Assembly (NCBI GenBank): GCA_017554145.1
Contig: JAFZIZ010000001.1
Span: forward strand, 225,242-289,241
Origin: Prevotella sp.
Lineage (GTDB): Bacteria; Bacteroidota; Bacteroidia; Bacteroidales; Bacteroidaceae
Length of the DNA: 64,000 nt
Direction: 5' to 3'
Below, one piece after another: positions 1 through 8,692 of this stretch. A program made the translations under genes and the position numbers. Under the pieces are notes generated by a model, which saw only the letters and a list, made by a program, of their open reading frames with translations, searched no databases and was not told the origin of the DNA. Within the stretch, counting starts at the first letter, position 1, and every line of letters begins with the position of its first letter.

Positions 1-378
1 ACCCAGACACCTCATAATGTGATTGATATCATGGAGGAACAGAAGAACATCACCCAGATGGGCGGCACCATGCGTCTGGGCGCTTACGAGTGCGAACTGG
101 TGAAGGGCAGTCGCGTTTACGAGGCCTATGGTGAGGAAACACTGATTCGCGAGCGTCATCGTCATCGCTATGAGTTCAACAACCAGTACCTCAAGGAGTA
201 TGAGGAGAAAGGCATGAAGTGCGTAGGTATCAACCCTGCTGCCAACCTCGTTGAGATTGTCGAGATTCCTGAACATAAATGGTATATTGGAACACAGTTC
301 CATCCAGAATATTCTTCTACCGTGCTTCATCCGCACCCACTGTTTATGTCGTTCATTAAGGAGTGCGTCATATCGTAA
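1..378 (+). CDS. pyrG: CTP synthase, C-terminal part (partial at window edge)
   Basis: Open in frame from base 1, so the gene begins outside the window. CTP synthase makes CTP from UTP using glutamine. The visible 125 residues are the end of the class I glutamine amidotransferase domain: the stretch MRLGAYEC, the HRHRYEFN segment and the catalytic His-Glu pair in QFHPEYSS are characteristic. It is followed 31 bp later by a second glutamine-dependent enzyme. The stop codon lies inside an 8-bp repeat array. Confidence 0.95.
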   Translation, partial: TQTPHNVIDIMEEQKNITQMGGTMRLGAYECELVKGSRVYEAYGEETLIRERHRHRYEFNNQYLKEYEEKGMKCVGINPAANLVEIVEIPEHKWYIGTQFHPEYSSTVLHPHPLFMSFIKECVIS

Positions 379-398
379 TAACGTTATAACGTAATAAC
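374..398. repeat. 8-bp tandem array between pyrG and the purF-like gene
   Basis: Three near-identical octamers (CGTAATAA, CGTTATAA, CGTAATAA) plus a partial fourth. The array includes the pyrG stop codon and fills most of the spacer to the next gene. Confidence 0.7.
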
Positions 399-409
399 GA
401 GAAGAATAT

Positions 410-2149
410 ATGGAACAACTAAAACATGAATGCGGTGTGGCGATGATTCGTCTGTTGAAACCGCTTGATTACTACGAAAAGAAATACGGCTCGTGGGCTT
501 ACGGATTCAATAAACTCTATCTGATGATGGAGAAGCAGCACAACCGTGGACAGGAAGGGGCAGGTATCGCCTCTGTCTGTCTGGACCGTGAGCCTGGTAC
601 GGAGTATATGTTCCGTGAGAAGGCTGAGGGAAAGAATGCGATTACAGAGATATTCTCGAGAGTGACACAAGAGATGGCTGGTGAACTCTATATGGGTCAT
701 TTACGCTACTCGACAACAGGCAAGAGCGGACTGACATTTGTGCATCCCTTCTTGCGTCGTAACAACTGGAGAGCGAAGAACCTCTGTCTGTGTGGTAACT
801 TCAATATGACAAACATTGATGAGGTCTTTCAGTTTCTCACTGCACAAGGACAGTCACCACGTATCTATGGTGACTCGTACATCACACTCGAACTGATGGG
901 CCATCGATTGGATCGTGAGGTAGAGCGACTTTACGAAGAGGCAAAAAACAAGGGTTTGGAAGGCACAGACATTACACACTATATCGATGACAATGTCTGC
1001 ATCGCCAACGTACTGAAAAAGACGATGAAGCACTACGATGGCGGCTACGTGATGTGTGGACTGACAGGCTCAGGCGAGATGTTCTCTGTACGCGACCCTT
1101 GGGGTATTCGTCCTGCATTCTATTATCGTGATGATGAGATTGTAGCCCTTGCCAGTGAGCGCCCTGTCTTGCAGACCACTTTCGATTTAGATAGCAAGGA
1201 TATTCAAGAACTGCAGCCCGGACAAGCGCTTATCGTCCATAAGAATGGAGAGAGTCGGCTGGAACAGATTATGCCTGCACAGAAGTTGTCGGCATGTTCT
1301 TTCGAGCGTATCTACTTCAGTCGTGGCTCCGACTGTGATATCTATCAGGAGCGCAAGCGACTGGGCGAACAACTGACGCAACCTATCCTGAAAGCCATCA
1401 ACGGTGATGTCGACAATACCGTTTTCTCATATATTCCCAATACTGCCGAGGTTGCTTTCTACGGCATGACAGACGGTTTTCGTAAGTTACACGGAGAGGT
1501 ACGAACAGAGAAGGTCGTGTGGAAAGATATCAAGATGCGCACCTTTATTGCCGATAATTCTGAGCGCAACGATCTTGCTGCCCATGTCTATGATATCAGT
1601 TACGGCTCATTACGTCCCCATGTGGATAACCTTGTCATCATCGACGACTCCATCGTTCGTGGTACCACGTTAAGGGAGAGCATCTTCAAGATTCTCGACC
1701 GTCTGCATCCCAAGAAGATTGTGATGGTGTCGAGTTCGCCACAGATCCGTTACCCCGACTATTATGGTATCGATATGCCTCGCTTGGAGGAGTTCTGTGC
1801 TTTTCGCGCCACGATGGCACTTATCGAGGAACGTGGCATGTGGCAATTGGTAAACGATGTCTACATGGCCTGCAAACGTGACCCTCATACCGAGAATCAT
1901 GTCCGTGCCCTTTATGAGCCGTTCACCGTCGAGGAAATCAATCATAAAATCGTAGAGATGCTTCGCCCGAAGGATATGCAGACACCCGTGGAATTGGTAT
2001 TCCAAAGAATTGAAGGACTACATCATGCTTGTCCTAATCATCCTGGCGACTGGTACTTTACAGGCCATTATCCGACTCCTGGTGGTACACGCTTAGTGAA
2101 TCAGGCGTTCGTGAACTATATAGACAACAAACAGAAAAAACAACAATAA
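410..2149 (+). CDS. Amidophosphoribosyltransferase-like protein (PurF family)
   Basis: 579 residues. The N-terminal Ntn-type glutaminase domain has the candidate nucleophile Cys8 after a seven-residue leader (MEQLKHECG), followed by the NRGQEGAG motif. The C-terminal phosphoribosyltransferase domain carries the PRPP-binding loop VIIDDSIVRGTT near residue 410. The family converts PRPP and glutamine to phosphoribosylamine, the first step of purine synthesis. It is longer than E. coli PurF (about 505), and Bacteroidales often carry such a longer paralogue beside asnB and glutamate synthase, so this may be the paralogue rather than the only PurF. Twelve bases separate it from asnB, so the two are probably co-transcribed. 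Confidence 0.85.
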   Translation: MEQLKHECGVAMIRLLKPLDYYEKKYGSWAYGFNKLYLMMEKQHNRGQEGAGIASVCLDREPGTEYMFREKAEGKNAITEIFSRVTQEMAGELYMGHLRYSTTGKSGLTFVHPFLRRNNWRAKNLCLCGNFNMTNIDEVFQFLTAQGQSPRIYGDSYITLELMGHRLDREVERLYEEAKNKGLEGTDITHYIDDNVCIANVLKKTMKHYDGGYVMCGLTGSGEMFSVRDPWGIRPAFYYRDDEIVALASERPVLQTTFDLDSKDIQELQPGQALIVHKNGESRLEQIMPAQKLSACSFERIYFSRGSDCDIYQERKRLGEQLTQPILKAINGDVDNTVFSYIPNTAEVAFYGMTDGFRKLHGEVRTEKVVWKDIKMRTFIADNSERNDLAAHVYDISYGSLRPHVDNLVIIDDSIVRGTTLRESIFKILDRLHPKKIVMVSSSPQIRYPDYYGIDMPRLEEFCAFRATMALIEERGMWQLVNDVYMACKRDPHTENHVRALYEPFTVEEINHKIVEMLRPKDMQTPVELVFQRIEGLHHACPNHPGDWYFTGHYPTPGGTRLVNQAFVNYIDNKQKKQQ

Positions 2150-2161
2150 AAAAGAAAGATT

Positions 2162-3892
2162 ATGTGTGGAATAGTAGCAATATTCAACGTGAAGGAACAG
2201 ACGCAGGAACTTCGACAAAAAGCCCTGCGTATGAGTCAGAAAATCCGTCATCGTGGTCCTGACTGGAGTGGTATCTATTGCGGAGGATCTGCTATCCTTG
2301 CCCACGAACGACTGAGTATCGTCGACCCCGAATCGGGTGGACAGCCTCTGTTCGCTCCTGACAGAAAACAGGTCCTTGCCGTCAATGGTGAGATATACAA
2401 CCACCAGAAGATTCGTGAACAGTATAAAGGGAAATACGACTTCCAGACGGGTTCCGACTGTGAGGTCATCCTGGCACTCTATCGCGACAAAGGTATTCAT
2501 TTTCTGGAAGACATCAGTGGTATCTTTGCCTTTGCCCTTTACGACGAGGAAAAGGATGAGTTCCTGATTGCTCGTGACCCTATTGGCGTGATACCTTTGT
2601 ATATCGGCTATGATAATGATGGGAAGGTATATATCGCCTCTGAGTTGAAAGCCTTGGAGGGACAGTGTGACCGTTATGAGCCTTTCCTCCCAGGACATTA
2701 CGTCCATGGAAAAATGGAAGAATTAAAAAATGGAAAAATTGAAGATAAAGCAAAAGACTTCAATTCTTCAACTCTTAAACCTTTCAATTTTGTAAGATAT
2801 TACAAGCGTGACTGGTTCGAGTATGATGCCGTAAAGGATAATCCTGCCAGTGTTTCTGACATTCATGATGCACTAAAGGATGCCGTGCGTCGCCAACTGA
2901 TGTCTGACGTCCCCTACGGTGTATTGCTCTCTGGCGGTCTCGACTCCTCTGTCATCTCTGCCATCGCCGAGAAATATAGTGAGATGCGTATCGAGGACAA
3001 TTCTCAGAGCCGTGCCTACTGGCCCCGCCTGCATAGCTTTGCCGTCGGACTGAAAGGTGCACCTGATTTGGCGAAAGCCAAGATGGTGGCCGATCATATC
3101 GGTACCGTACACCATGAGATCAACTATACCATTCAGGAAGGACTCGATGCCATCCGTGATGTCATCTACTTCATTGAGACCTACGATGTGACTACAGTCC
3201 GTGCCTCTACCCCGATGTATCTGTTGGCACGTGTCATCAAGTCGATGGGTATCAAGATGGTACTCTCAGGCGAGGGCGCTGATGAGATCTTCGGAGGTTA
3301 TCTGTATTTCCACAAGGCTCCTGATGCAAAGGCATTCCATGAGGAGACCGTTCGCAAACTCTCGAAACTCTATCTCTACGACTGTCTGCGTGCCAACAAG
3401 AGTCTCAGTGCCTGGGGCGTAGAGGGACGAGTACCCTTCTTGGATAAGGAGTTCCTCGATGTCGCCATGCGTACCAATCCTGAGGCGAAGATGTGTCCTG
3501 GAACGACGATGGAGAAGCGTATCGTCCGTGAGGCATTTGCCGATATGCTGCCTGCCGAAGTAGCATGGCGTCAGAAAGAACAGTTCAGCGACGGTGTAGG
3601 CTATTCATGGATTGACACCTTGAAGCAGATTACTGCCGAGGCTGTCACTGATGAGCAGATGGCACATGCCGCAGAGCGTTTCCCCATCAATCCGCCGAAG
3701 AACAAGGAAGAGTATTATTATCGTAGCATCTTTGCCGAGCATTTCCCCTCCGACAGTGCCGCCCGCAGTGTTCCCAGTGAGGCCAGTGTCGCTTGTAGTA
3801 CAGCCATCGCTCTGGAATGGGATGCCGCCTTCAAAGGCATGAACGACCCCTCAGGCCGTGCCGTCAAGGGTGTTCACGAACAAGCGTATTAA
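2162..3892 (+). CDS. asnB: Asparagine synthase, glutamine-hydrolysing
   Basis: 576 residues. Begins MCGIVAIF, giving the N-terminal Cys nucleophile of class II glutamine amidotransferases. The ATP-pyrophosphatase domain has the P-loop LLSGGLDSSV near residue 257 and the later SGEGADEIFGGY motif. It makes asparagine from aspartate, glutamine and ATP. It is about 20-30 residues longer than usual: the extra segment, residues about 182-213 between the two domains, is Lys/Glu/Asn-rich and is encoded by two 8-bp repeat arrays in opposite orientation. The insertion sits in the interdomain linker, so the enzyme is probably still active (inference). Confidence 0.93.
   Translation: MCGIVAIFNVKEQTQELRQKALRMSQKIRHRGPDWSGIYCGGSAILAHERLSIVDPESGGQPLFAPDRKQVLAVNGEIYNHQKIREQYKGKYDFQTGSDCEVILALYRDKGIHFLEDISGIFAFALYDEEKDEFLIARDPIGVIPLYIGYDNDGKVYIASELKALEGQCDRYEPFLPGHYVHGKMEELKNGKIEDKAKDFNSSTLKPFNFVRYYKRDWFEYDAVKDNPASVSDIHDALKDAVRRQLMSDVPYGVLLSGGLDSSVISAIAEKYSEMRIEDNSQSRAYWPRLHSFAVGLKGAPDLAKAKMVADHIGTVHHEINYTIQEGLDAIRDVIYFIETYDVTTVRASTPMYLLARVIKSMGIKMVLSGEGADEIFGGYLYFHKAPDAKAFHEETVRKLSKLYLYDCLRANKSLSAWGVEGRVPFLDKEFLDVAMRTNPEAKMCPGTTMEKRIVREAFADMLPAEVAWRQKEQFSDGVGYSWIDTLKQITAEAVTDEQMAHAAERFPINPPKNKEEYYYRSIFAEHFPSDSAARSVPSEASVACSTAIALEWDAAFKGMNDPSGRAVKGVHEQAY
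2709..2792. repeat. Inverted pair of 8-bp arrays inside asnB
   Basis: Left part is built of octamers such as AAAAATGG, AAGAATTA and AAAAATTG. The right part is built of CTTCAATT, CTTCAACT and TTTCAATT, which are the reverse complements of AATTGAAG-type units. The same AAGAATTG/AAAAATTG units fill the sufS-rnhB spacer at 40802-40836. The pair could form a hairpin in the asnB mRNA. Confidence 0.7.
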
Positions 3893-3908
3893 TAGATTTA
3901 CAGAAAAG

Positions 3909-3931
3909 CCCCTACGCCATTCGACGCAGGG
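3909..3931 (-). terminator. Possible terminator for the minus-strand mobile cluster
   Basis: CCCTACG and CGCAGGG can pair (one mismatch) around an eight-to-nine-base loop. On the minus strand the stem is followed by GGCTTTTC. It lies in the 60-bp space between the convergent asnB and P5-like genes. The T-run is short, so this is a moderate call. Confidence 0.5.
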
Positions 3932-3952
3932 ACTTCTTACATCTGACTTCGT

Positions 3953-4390
3953 CTATGGATTCAGCAACTTCCAACCGATATCGATATGTGTTGCCAATAT
4001 CTCTTTGGTCTTGGTGTCTAAGCCACATTCCACAGTCGCCATAGCGAGAACAAGGTCACACCATACCAGTTTGGTTTCTTCCTTCATGGGTGGAAGTGGT
4101 GTTGTTGGCTCAATGCCCGTCATCCTACAGACGTTTCGTATATAAGCCTGCACATTATTCTCTGTCTCAGGCGCCCAACGGCGAATGATGCGACTGATGG
4201 TATTACAATGATACTTCTCGTAGTACGTGCGTAGCAGTTTCAGTGCTGCACGACATCCGTAACTCATTGTTTCAAACTGGGCGAAGTTCCTGTCCGTACT
4301 GGGTTTGATTTCACCCTGCCAGTTGATATTCGAATTTTTGACGATATTCAGCGGATTCTTATTCCGCATACCTCTTGCTGTTTTACTCAT
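3953..4390 (-). CDS. Phage structural protein P5-like / lysozyme-like protein
   Basis: 145 residues. The start MSKTARGMRNKNPLNI followed by a GE(I/V)xPSxDxxFAQFE pattern and YGCRAALKLLRTYY matches my memory of the 'structural protein P5' family, which is common in Bacteroidales mobile elements and related to a phage virion muramidase. No signal peptide is visible. It is the last gene of a four-gene minus-strand run that also carries a VirE-N/DUF3987 protein. Its job here is unknown; it could be a domesticated phage remnant. Confidence 0.7.
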   Translation of the reverse strand: MSKTARGMRNKNPLNIVKNSNINWQGEIKPSTDRNFAQFETMSYGCRAALKLLRTYYEKYHCNTISRIIRRWAPETENNVQAYIRNVCRMTGIEPTTPLPPMKEETKLVWCDLVLAMATVECGLDTKTKEILATHIDIGWKLLNP

Positions 4391-4393
4391 AAT

Positions 4394-4442
4394 CTTTAAC
4401 TCTTAACTCTTAACTCTTAATTCTTAATTCTTATCTCTTAAC
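4394..4442. repeat. 7-bp array filling the spacer between two mobile-cluster genes
   Basis: Seven successive heptamers, mostly TCTTAAC or TCTTAAT. The array fills the whole gap between the P5-like gene start and the DUF3987 gene, whose stop codon is the next three bases. Confidence 0.9.
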
Positions 4443-6620
4443 TTAATTAAGTTTCTTGCTCTTCTGAAAACTGCCATCTGCCATCTGTACCACATAATGA
4501 CGTTTTTTCCAAGTACTAATCATGTTTCCCGTCTTTTCTGTTAACATTCCCTGCTGCTGTCGTACGCGTTTGGCGTCATCAATAGTGAAGATGTCAGGCA
4601 ACAGTTCCAATAGATTACGGGGTCCACGAGTACCGATGCGCGAACCGTCGCCATTGTTGGCTCTCTCAATGTCCTCCCCAAAGAAAGCCATCTTACACCA
4701 TAGATCGTAGTTCAGCGACCAGCGGATAAAGTCCTCCGTGCTCTTCTCCCATTTCTGACCGTTGGCAACATAGAGCACACAGGCTTTCAGCCACGCTATC
4801 ACACAGGCACGATGCGAGAGATTCCAGTAGACTTCGCTCTGACTCAACCTGGCAAACTCCGCACACTCCTGCTGAAGCTTCTGAGCGAGTTTATACGCCT
4901 GCGGACAGTCTATCAACCCACGAGCCGCCACGAGGTTGTCGATAAACGGTTTCAGCGCCTCGTCGAATGCAGCATCATAGACTCCGTAGATAGGTTGCTC
5001 ACTGCCAATCTCCTGCTCGGGAATCGTACAGAAATTGATACGTGAGATAGGTCCGTCAGTTAATACTCGATTAAAGAACCTACGACCTTTCAGCAACGTC
5101 GTACAGGCGTTCCAGTTAAAGCGACACATAGGTCTCGCTGTTACTGACTGCGTGCCTATTCTCGTCTGACCATAGGTGGCATCAGAATCGAATGCCAGGC
5201 ACATCAGTTGGAAGTGCTGCTTTCCCGTCTGCCCCTTCAGCTGCTCAAAGAGGTCGAGCTCGTTCAGCTTCACATAGACGAAATGTCCTTCTGCCTCATC
5301 CATACGAGTTACCAGTGCAGGCTTCGTCATATCAGGGTCGATTATCTGGATAATCAGCCCCTCTGGACGTACCATCTTATCCTTGTTGGCACCCTTCTTC
5401 TGACAGTCCTTCTTCCATTCCGCTTCACGACGTTCATTCTCCTTATCGCGACGCTCAATGTCCGCCATGATATGGTCTATCGGCTTGTCGATACAACCCT
5501 TACCGGCTCCCGTTCCGGCCATCAGGCAGTTCATCAGCGTTGCCTCATGCTCCACGTTGTCCGTATAGCAGAAGCGCACTCCACACAGGTGGGTTGCCAA
5601 TGGCGGGAATACAGCATGCGCCACAGCCGCCTTATAGACTGCAGGAGTCTTCGATGTCAACAACTGAATCAGCTTCGGCAGCTTCTCAGGCATCGTGGGA
5701 GGTAACTCTATTTCGGCTGTTGGCTCTTGGCTATTAGCCATTGGCTCTGCGAGTTTTTCCACGATAGCCTCAATCTGTTTGGAAAAGCCTTTGGGTGTCT
5801 CTTTACAGGCAGAGTCCACGATGCTCGTCAATTCCTGTTCAGACAGCCCCAATCGTGGCATCACTGCCAATAGTGTCTCTCGCTTATTGTCGCAGATAGA
5901 ACGCAGATTCACAGCCAGTTTATGCAGCTTCACGTTCCTCTCACCCTCTTGGGGCTCACCGCCATTCCGATTCCAATATTCTTTGATAATCTCAGAATAA
6001 GGTACGTCACGGAATTTCTTTTCCACGGAATCAGAGCAGACAGAAGTTTCCACCTCTTCCTCCACTCTTTGGCTCTCCCCCTTGGGGGAGCAGGGGGAGG
6101 GGTCGAATATCTCATCTGAGAGATAAATCAAGTCTTCCTCGCTGGCCGTAGTGGTGAAGAACACACGGGTGATATCCTTCGCCCCTTCGTCGTATTGCAC
6201 ACCGAGCAGTTCACTTGCCCACTTTAGGTTTTCCTCCTGCGAGAGCTCGGGCTTACGCTTGAATACCAAGTGATAACCAGCTCCCCGTGCACTCAATTCC
6301 AGCATCAGCAGACCCAGCTCGTCCTTCTTCGCCAAGATACGCTCCTTCACCGTTTGCATCTCCTCCGTTGGGATATGGTCGACATCCATTCCGATGGTAC
6401 TGCTCGTATGGGTGGAGCCTTTCAGCGAGCCGTCCTCGTTCGGCAGACACGAATAGTTCATCTGCAAGAGTTTGTACTTCTTACTCTCGTCGCCCTCACG
6501 GATGGCCTTCACTGTAGCCTGTTGTTTCTGACTTCCACGCAGATCGATATACTCTTCTCTGGTAAGGATGGGGCGCATCATTTTCGCCCCCTCCTTATAA
6601 TAGATGATATGTACACTCAT
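4443..6620 (-). CDS. VirE N-terminal domain / DUF3987 protein (mobile-element primase-helicase-like)
   Basis: About 725 residues. N-terminal BT4734-like (VirE-N) domain, roughly residues 15-170, with a GMDVDH acidic motif and DITRVFF, resembling archaeo-eukaryotic primase cores. C-terminal DUF3987 domain from about 290 with a Walker A-like AGTGAGKG and a later KLNELDLF. Such proteins occur on Bacteroidales integrative elements and prophages; a role in element replication is inferred. The ATG at 6620 overlaps the previous stop (ATGA) and has AAGGAGGG upstream; a second ATG pair at 6581/6578 also has an AAGGAGGG and is an alternative start. The linker contains a C-rich palindromic stretch (around 6078-6102) and a 7-bp array (5715-5749), both apparently inserted repeats. 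Confidence 0.8.
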   Translation of the reverse strand: MSVHIIYYKEGAKMMRPILTREEYIDLRGSQKQQATVKAIREGDESKKYKLLQMNYSCLPNEDGSLKGSTHTSSTIGMDVDHIPTEEMQTVKERILAKKDELGLLMLELSARGAGYHLVFKRKPELSQEENLKWASELLGVQYDEGAKDITRVFFTTTASEEDLIYLSDEIFDPSPCSPKGESQRVEEEVETSVCSDSVEKKFRDVPYSEIIKEYWNRNGGEPQEGERNVKLHKLAVNLRSICDNKRETLLAVMPRLGLSEQELTSIVDSACKETPKGFSKQIEAIVEKLAEPMANSQEPTAEIELPPTMPEKLPKLIQLLTSKTPAVYKAAVAHAVFPPLATHLCGVRFCYTDNVEHEATLMNCLMAGTGAGKGCIDKPIDHIMADIERRDKENERREAEWKKDCQKKGANKDKMVRPEGLIIQIIDPDMTKPALVTRMDEAEGHFVYVKLNELDLFEQLKGQTGKQHFQLMCLAFDSDATYGQTRIGTQSVTARPMCRFNWNACTTLLKGRRFFNRVLTDGPISRINFCTIPEQEIGSEQPIYGVYDAAFDEALKPFIDNLVAARGLIDCPQAYKLAQKLQQECAEFARLSQSEVYWNLSHRACVIAWLKACVLYVANGQKWEKSTEDFIRWSLNYDLWCKMAFFGEDIERANNGDGSRIGTRGPRNLLELLPDIFTIDDAKRVRQQQGMLTEKTGNMISTWKKRHYVVQMADGSFQKSKKLN
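5715..5749. repeat. 7-bp array inside the DUF3987 gene
   Basis: Five degenerate heptamers: GGCTGTT, GGCTCTT, GGCTATT, AGCCATT, GGCTCTG. They encode part of the linker PMANSQEPTAEI between the two domains. Confidence 0.75.
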
Positions 6621-6949
6621 AGACACCCTCCTTCCATCTCGTCACCACGCTCATGCAGAAACTCTGCCATCTCGCGACATTCAGCAAGCATGGTAACAGC
6701 ATCCTTGCACATACCCATATCCTTGGGAACACTGATCCACATCTTACGGCGCATCCTGCTCTCCTTCAGCCATCCGTTGGCACTACGATACAGCATCACG
6801 TCTTGGACTTTATGGTTTCTTGACAGACGTTTATACGCCCTGAATGTTATCTCACCCGTCCACTGGTCACGATGCAGTGAACCTTCCACACACTTGCCCG
6901 ATATAAGGGCCTCTAATGTCTCTTCGTTAATTTGAATATTCTTTCGCAT
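6617..6949 (-). CDS. Unknown small protein of the mobile cluster
   Basis: About 110 residues from the ATG at 6949 (MRKNIQINEE). An in-frame upstream start at 7018 would add 23 residues of doubtful sequence. Basic, soluble, rich in Arg and Met; the stretch SANGWLKESRMRRKMWISVPKD may be a helix-turn-helix-like region, but I recognise no family. It overlaps the DUF3987 gene by four bases, so the two are translationally coupled and it probably serves the same element. Confidence 0.6.
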   Translation of the reverse strand: MRKNIQINEETLEALISGKCVEGSLHRDQWTGEITFRAYKRLSRNHKVQDVMLYRSANGWLKESRMRRKMWISVPKDMGMCKDAVTMLAECREMAEFLHERGDEMEGGCL

Positions 6950-7042
6950 TGTTTTGAGTTGATTTTGCGAGAAGAAGGTTGGAATCTTTGGCCATTTACT
7001 CGAGAACATCCTCCTCACTTCAACTCAGATTAATTATTTCTA

Positions 7043-7063
7043 TAACCGCTAACCATTAACCGA
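7043..7063. repeat. Short 7-bp array between two mobile-cluster genes
   Basis: Three heptamers TAACCGC, TAACCAT, TAACCGA ending at the stop region of the Cys-rich gene. Confidence 0.6.
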
Positions 7064-7412
7064 TATGATAGATCGATCCAAACTCCCTTTCGAACATCAC
7101 TCTGATTTGTTCCACGCTTTTGGAAACAATTCTCAAACCGTTCTGTCTCGCTACCTGTTCTTCTTGTCGGATAGTCAGGAGGAAACTCAGATACTCTTTG
7201 CGCTTTACCTTACCACCCGAAAGACCAGCTGCTTTCAGTTGCTTGTTCATCTTCCAGAGACCGCAAACCTTACAGGACTCTACTTTACAGTCTTTGTAAG
7301 AGCAATGTCTCTCCCCGGCTGCAGTATAACTTTTGAAAGCGCACGAAGCACAACATCGTTTGATGGGAACCCCAAATGCGTTTCTTGCATAAAGCTTAAT
7401 TCTTTTTGCCAT
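7056..7412 (-). CDS. Cysteine-rich small protein, probable zinc binder
   Basis: 118 residues from ATG at 7412 (MAKRIKLYAR); a GTG one codon upstream is a weaker option. Seven cysteines within residues 20-50 (C20, C21, C24, C37, C42, C47, C50) form CxxC-like pairs that suggest a zinc-binding fold. The rest is a basic helical tail. No named family recognised. It is the first gene behind a clear promoter and a repeated-dyad region, so it could be the element's regulator or a replication accessory (inference). Confidence 0.65.
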   Translation of the reverse strand: MAKRIKLYARNAFGVPIKRCCASCAFKSYTAAGERHCSYKDCKVESCKVCGLWKMNKQLKAAGLSGGKVKRKEYLSFLLTIRQEEQVARQNGLRIVSKSVEQIRVMFEREFGSIYHIG

Positions 7413-7469
7413 CACTTTTGTTTTTTTAAATTAATAAATAAGTTTTACGTTGCATCTTGAATGCGGATG

Positions 7470-7477
7470 CAAAATTA
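7470..7477 (-). promoter_or_regulatory. Promoter -7 box for the mobile cluster
   Basis: TAATTTTG on the minus strand matches the Bacteroidetes -7 consensus TAnnTTTG. It lies 58 bp upstream of the Cys-rich gene. A TTTG occurs 14 bp further upstream, closer than the usual 19-21 bp, so the -33 element is uncertain. Confidence 0.6.
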
Positions 7478-7498
7478 CAACTGGCAAAAAACAAAAAG

Positions 7499-7545
7499 CC
7501 CCTATATAGGAGCTATATATAGGAGCTATATAGGGAAATATAGGA
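7499..7545. repeat. Iteron-like dyads just upstream of the mobile-cluster promoter
   Basis: The motif CTATATAGG(AG) or its variant CTATATATAGGAG is repeated three to four times, each copy being nearly self-palindromic (CCTATATAGG). The copies sit roughly 20-70 bp upstream of the -7 box at 7470-7477 on the minus strand, where an activator, repressor or replication initiator could bind. Confidence 0.6.
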
Positions 7546-7576
7546 GGTAACCCTCCTTGATTATCAAATAGTTACG

Positions 7577-8485
7577 TTAATCCTCAAAAATCCTGTCTAT
7601 AATAGCAGATCGTGCAGGAGATTTGCCAAGTTCCAGGAATTTGTTCTTCTCTTGTGCAAGATTTTTGATACCCCAGAAGCCTTCGAACGTCTTCCATTTC
7701 TTACGCAGATGCAGTATTTCTGAAAACGCTTCTGCTATATACATCGCCTGTTGTCTTGAAGTAGTCTCCAACAACATATAATGCTCGTCAACGAACCGAT
7801 ATTGCTTTAGGCGTTTCCAGTATTTCGTCGCCTTGTCAGAAAGTAACGGGTTATCTTCCTCATGCTTCTCTACCATTTCCTCATTCGTCTTAACCACATC
7901 TTCCTCCCTTTCCTCCTCTAGCTTCTCACCTTCGCTGTAGTAATTATCTCCATTCACTTTCAATATCAGTTGCCCAATCTGTCCAATATGTACAGGACCA
8001 TAATGTTTTTCATGCATATCCTCTTGCTCTTTCATATACGACAACGCACTGACAAACTCTTCCAGATTCTGAGTCGTGTTTGTTTTGTGTTCCTTCAGGT
8101 TAACATGCCAGTTGAATTTGTCAGCATTGTCGTTGATTACCTGTTCCAACGTGTCTTTCACCTCTTCTGCCTCTTCCTGCCAGTCTCTGTGTTTCTCTAT
8201 CATCACGAAACTGGGATATAGTCTGGTATCTATCAGAATGTCGAGCGTCGTCATGTCTGTCTTCTTCACAGCCCTCAGCATATACATCCCTTCTTTGGGA
8301 GTCTTCGCATATTTGAAGTAGCAATGAGGACTTGAAGGATAGCACTTCATTGATAGTCCGTTTCTTTGGAAGCCTGCGTCGCATACTGCCTGCACAACTT
8401 CCGTTGCCGCTAACAATCCGGGCTCTCCATCACCCGCCATTCCCCTTTCAAGGAAACAGCGATAAAAAATAAAATTCTTGTTCAT
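7577..8485 (-). CDS. Unknown protein, 302 residues
   Basis: Starts MNKNFIFYRC. Soluble, no signal peptide. The middle (residues about 185-215) is very acidic with long Glu runs (EEEREEDVVKTNEEM), which suggests a flexible linker or coiled coil between an N-terminal domain and a basic C-terminal helical domain. I recognise no family. It has its own promoter at 8532-8539 and follows the terminator of the tubulin operon, so it is a separate unit. Base composition resembles the accessory block. Confidence 0.65.
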   Translation of the reverse strand: MNKNFIFYRCFLERGMAGDGEPGLLAATEVVQAVCDAGFQRNGLSMKCYPSSPHCYFKYAKTPKEGMYMLRAVKKTDMTTLDILIDTRLYPSFVMIEKHRDWQEEAEEVKDTLEQVINDNADKFNWHVNLKEHKTNTTQNLEEFVSALSYMKEQEDMHEKHYGPVHIGQIGQLILKVNGDNYYSEGEKLEEEREEDVVKTNEEMVEKHEEDNPLLSDKATKYWKRLKQYRFVDEHYMLLETTSRQQAMYIAEAFSEILHLRKKWKTFEGFWGIKNLAQEKNKFLELGKSPARSAIIDRIFED

Positions 8486-8531
8486 ACTTATTTGTTTAGT
8501 TATTAATAATAATTTAGTTTTTAAACGAAGT

Positions 8532-8539
8532 CAAAGGTA
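8532..8539 (-). promoter_or_regulatory. Promoter -7 box of the 302-residue gene
   Basis: TACCTTTG on the minus strand, a perfect match to TAnnTTTG, 46 bp before the start codon. Confidence 0.65.
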
Positions 8540-8551
8540 GTAAAAAAATAT

Positions 8552-8572
8552 GAGCCGACCAAAGGTCAGCCC
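8552..8572 (-). terminator. Terminator at the end of the tubulin-like operon
   Basis: GAGCCGACC, AAA, GGTCAGCCC: a GC-rich hairpin with two mismatches. The minus strand continues into ATATTTTTTTAC and the plus strand into CATCATTTTTC, so it could work both ways. It lies 120 bp past the last gene of the operon. Confidence 0.65.
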
Positions 8573-8581
8573 ATCATTTTT

Positions 8582-8602
8582 CTTTAACCTTTAACCGTTA
8601 TT
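8582..8602. repeat. Short 7-bp array
   Basis: CTTTAAC, CTTTAAC, CGTTATT between the terminator and the end of the tubulin-like operon. Confidence 0.6.
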
Positions 8603-8692
8603 ACTTCAATCATCGACCAAAGATAAAGAAATAACAAATATTTTAAACAGGAATTGTTTACCCTAAACCAGAAGCATCTTAAAACTTTAACT

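Noticed and set aside
3953-8485. Intact prophage or conjugative element
   Set aside because: No integrase, terminase, capsid, tra genes or clear attachment sites; only a few element-type genes remain.
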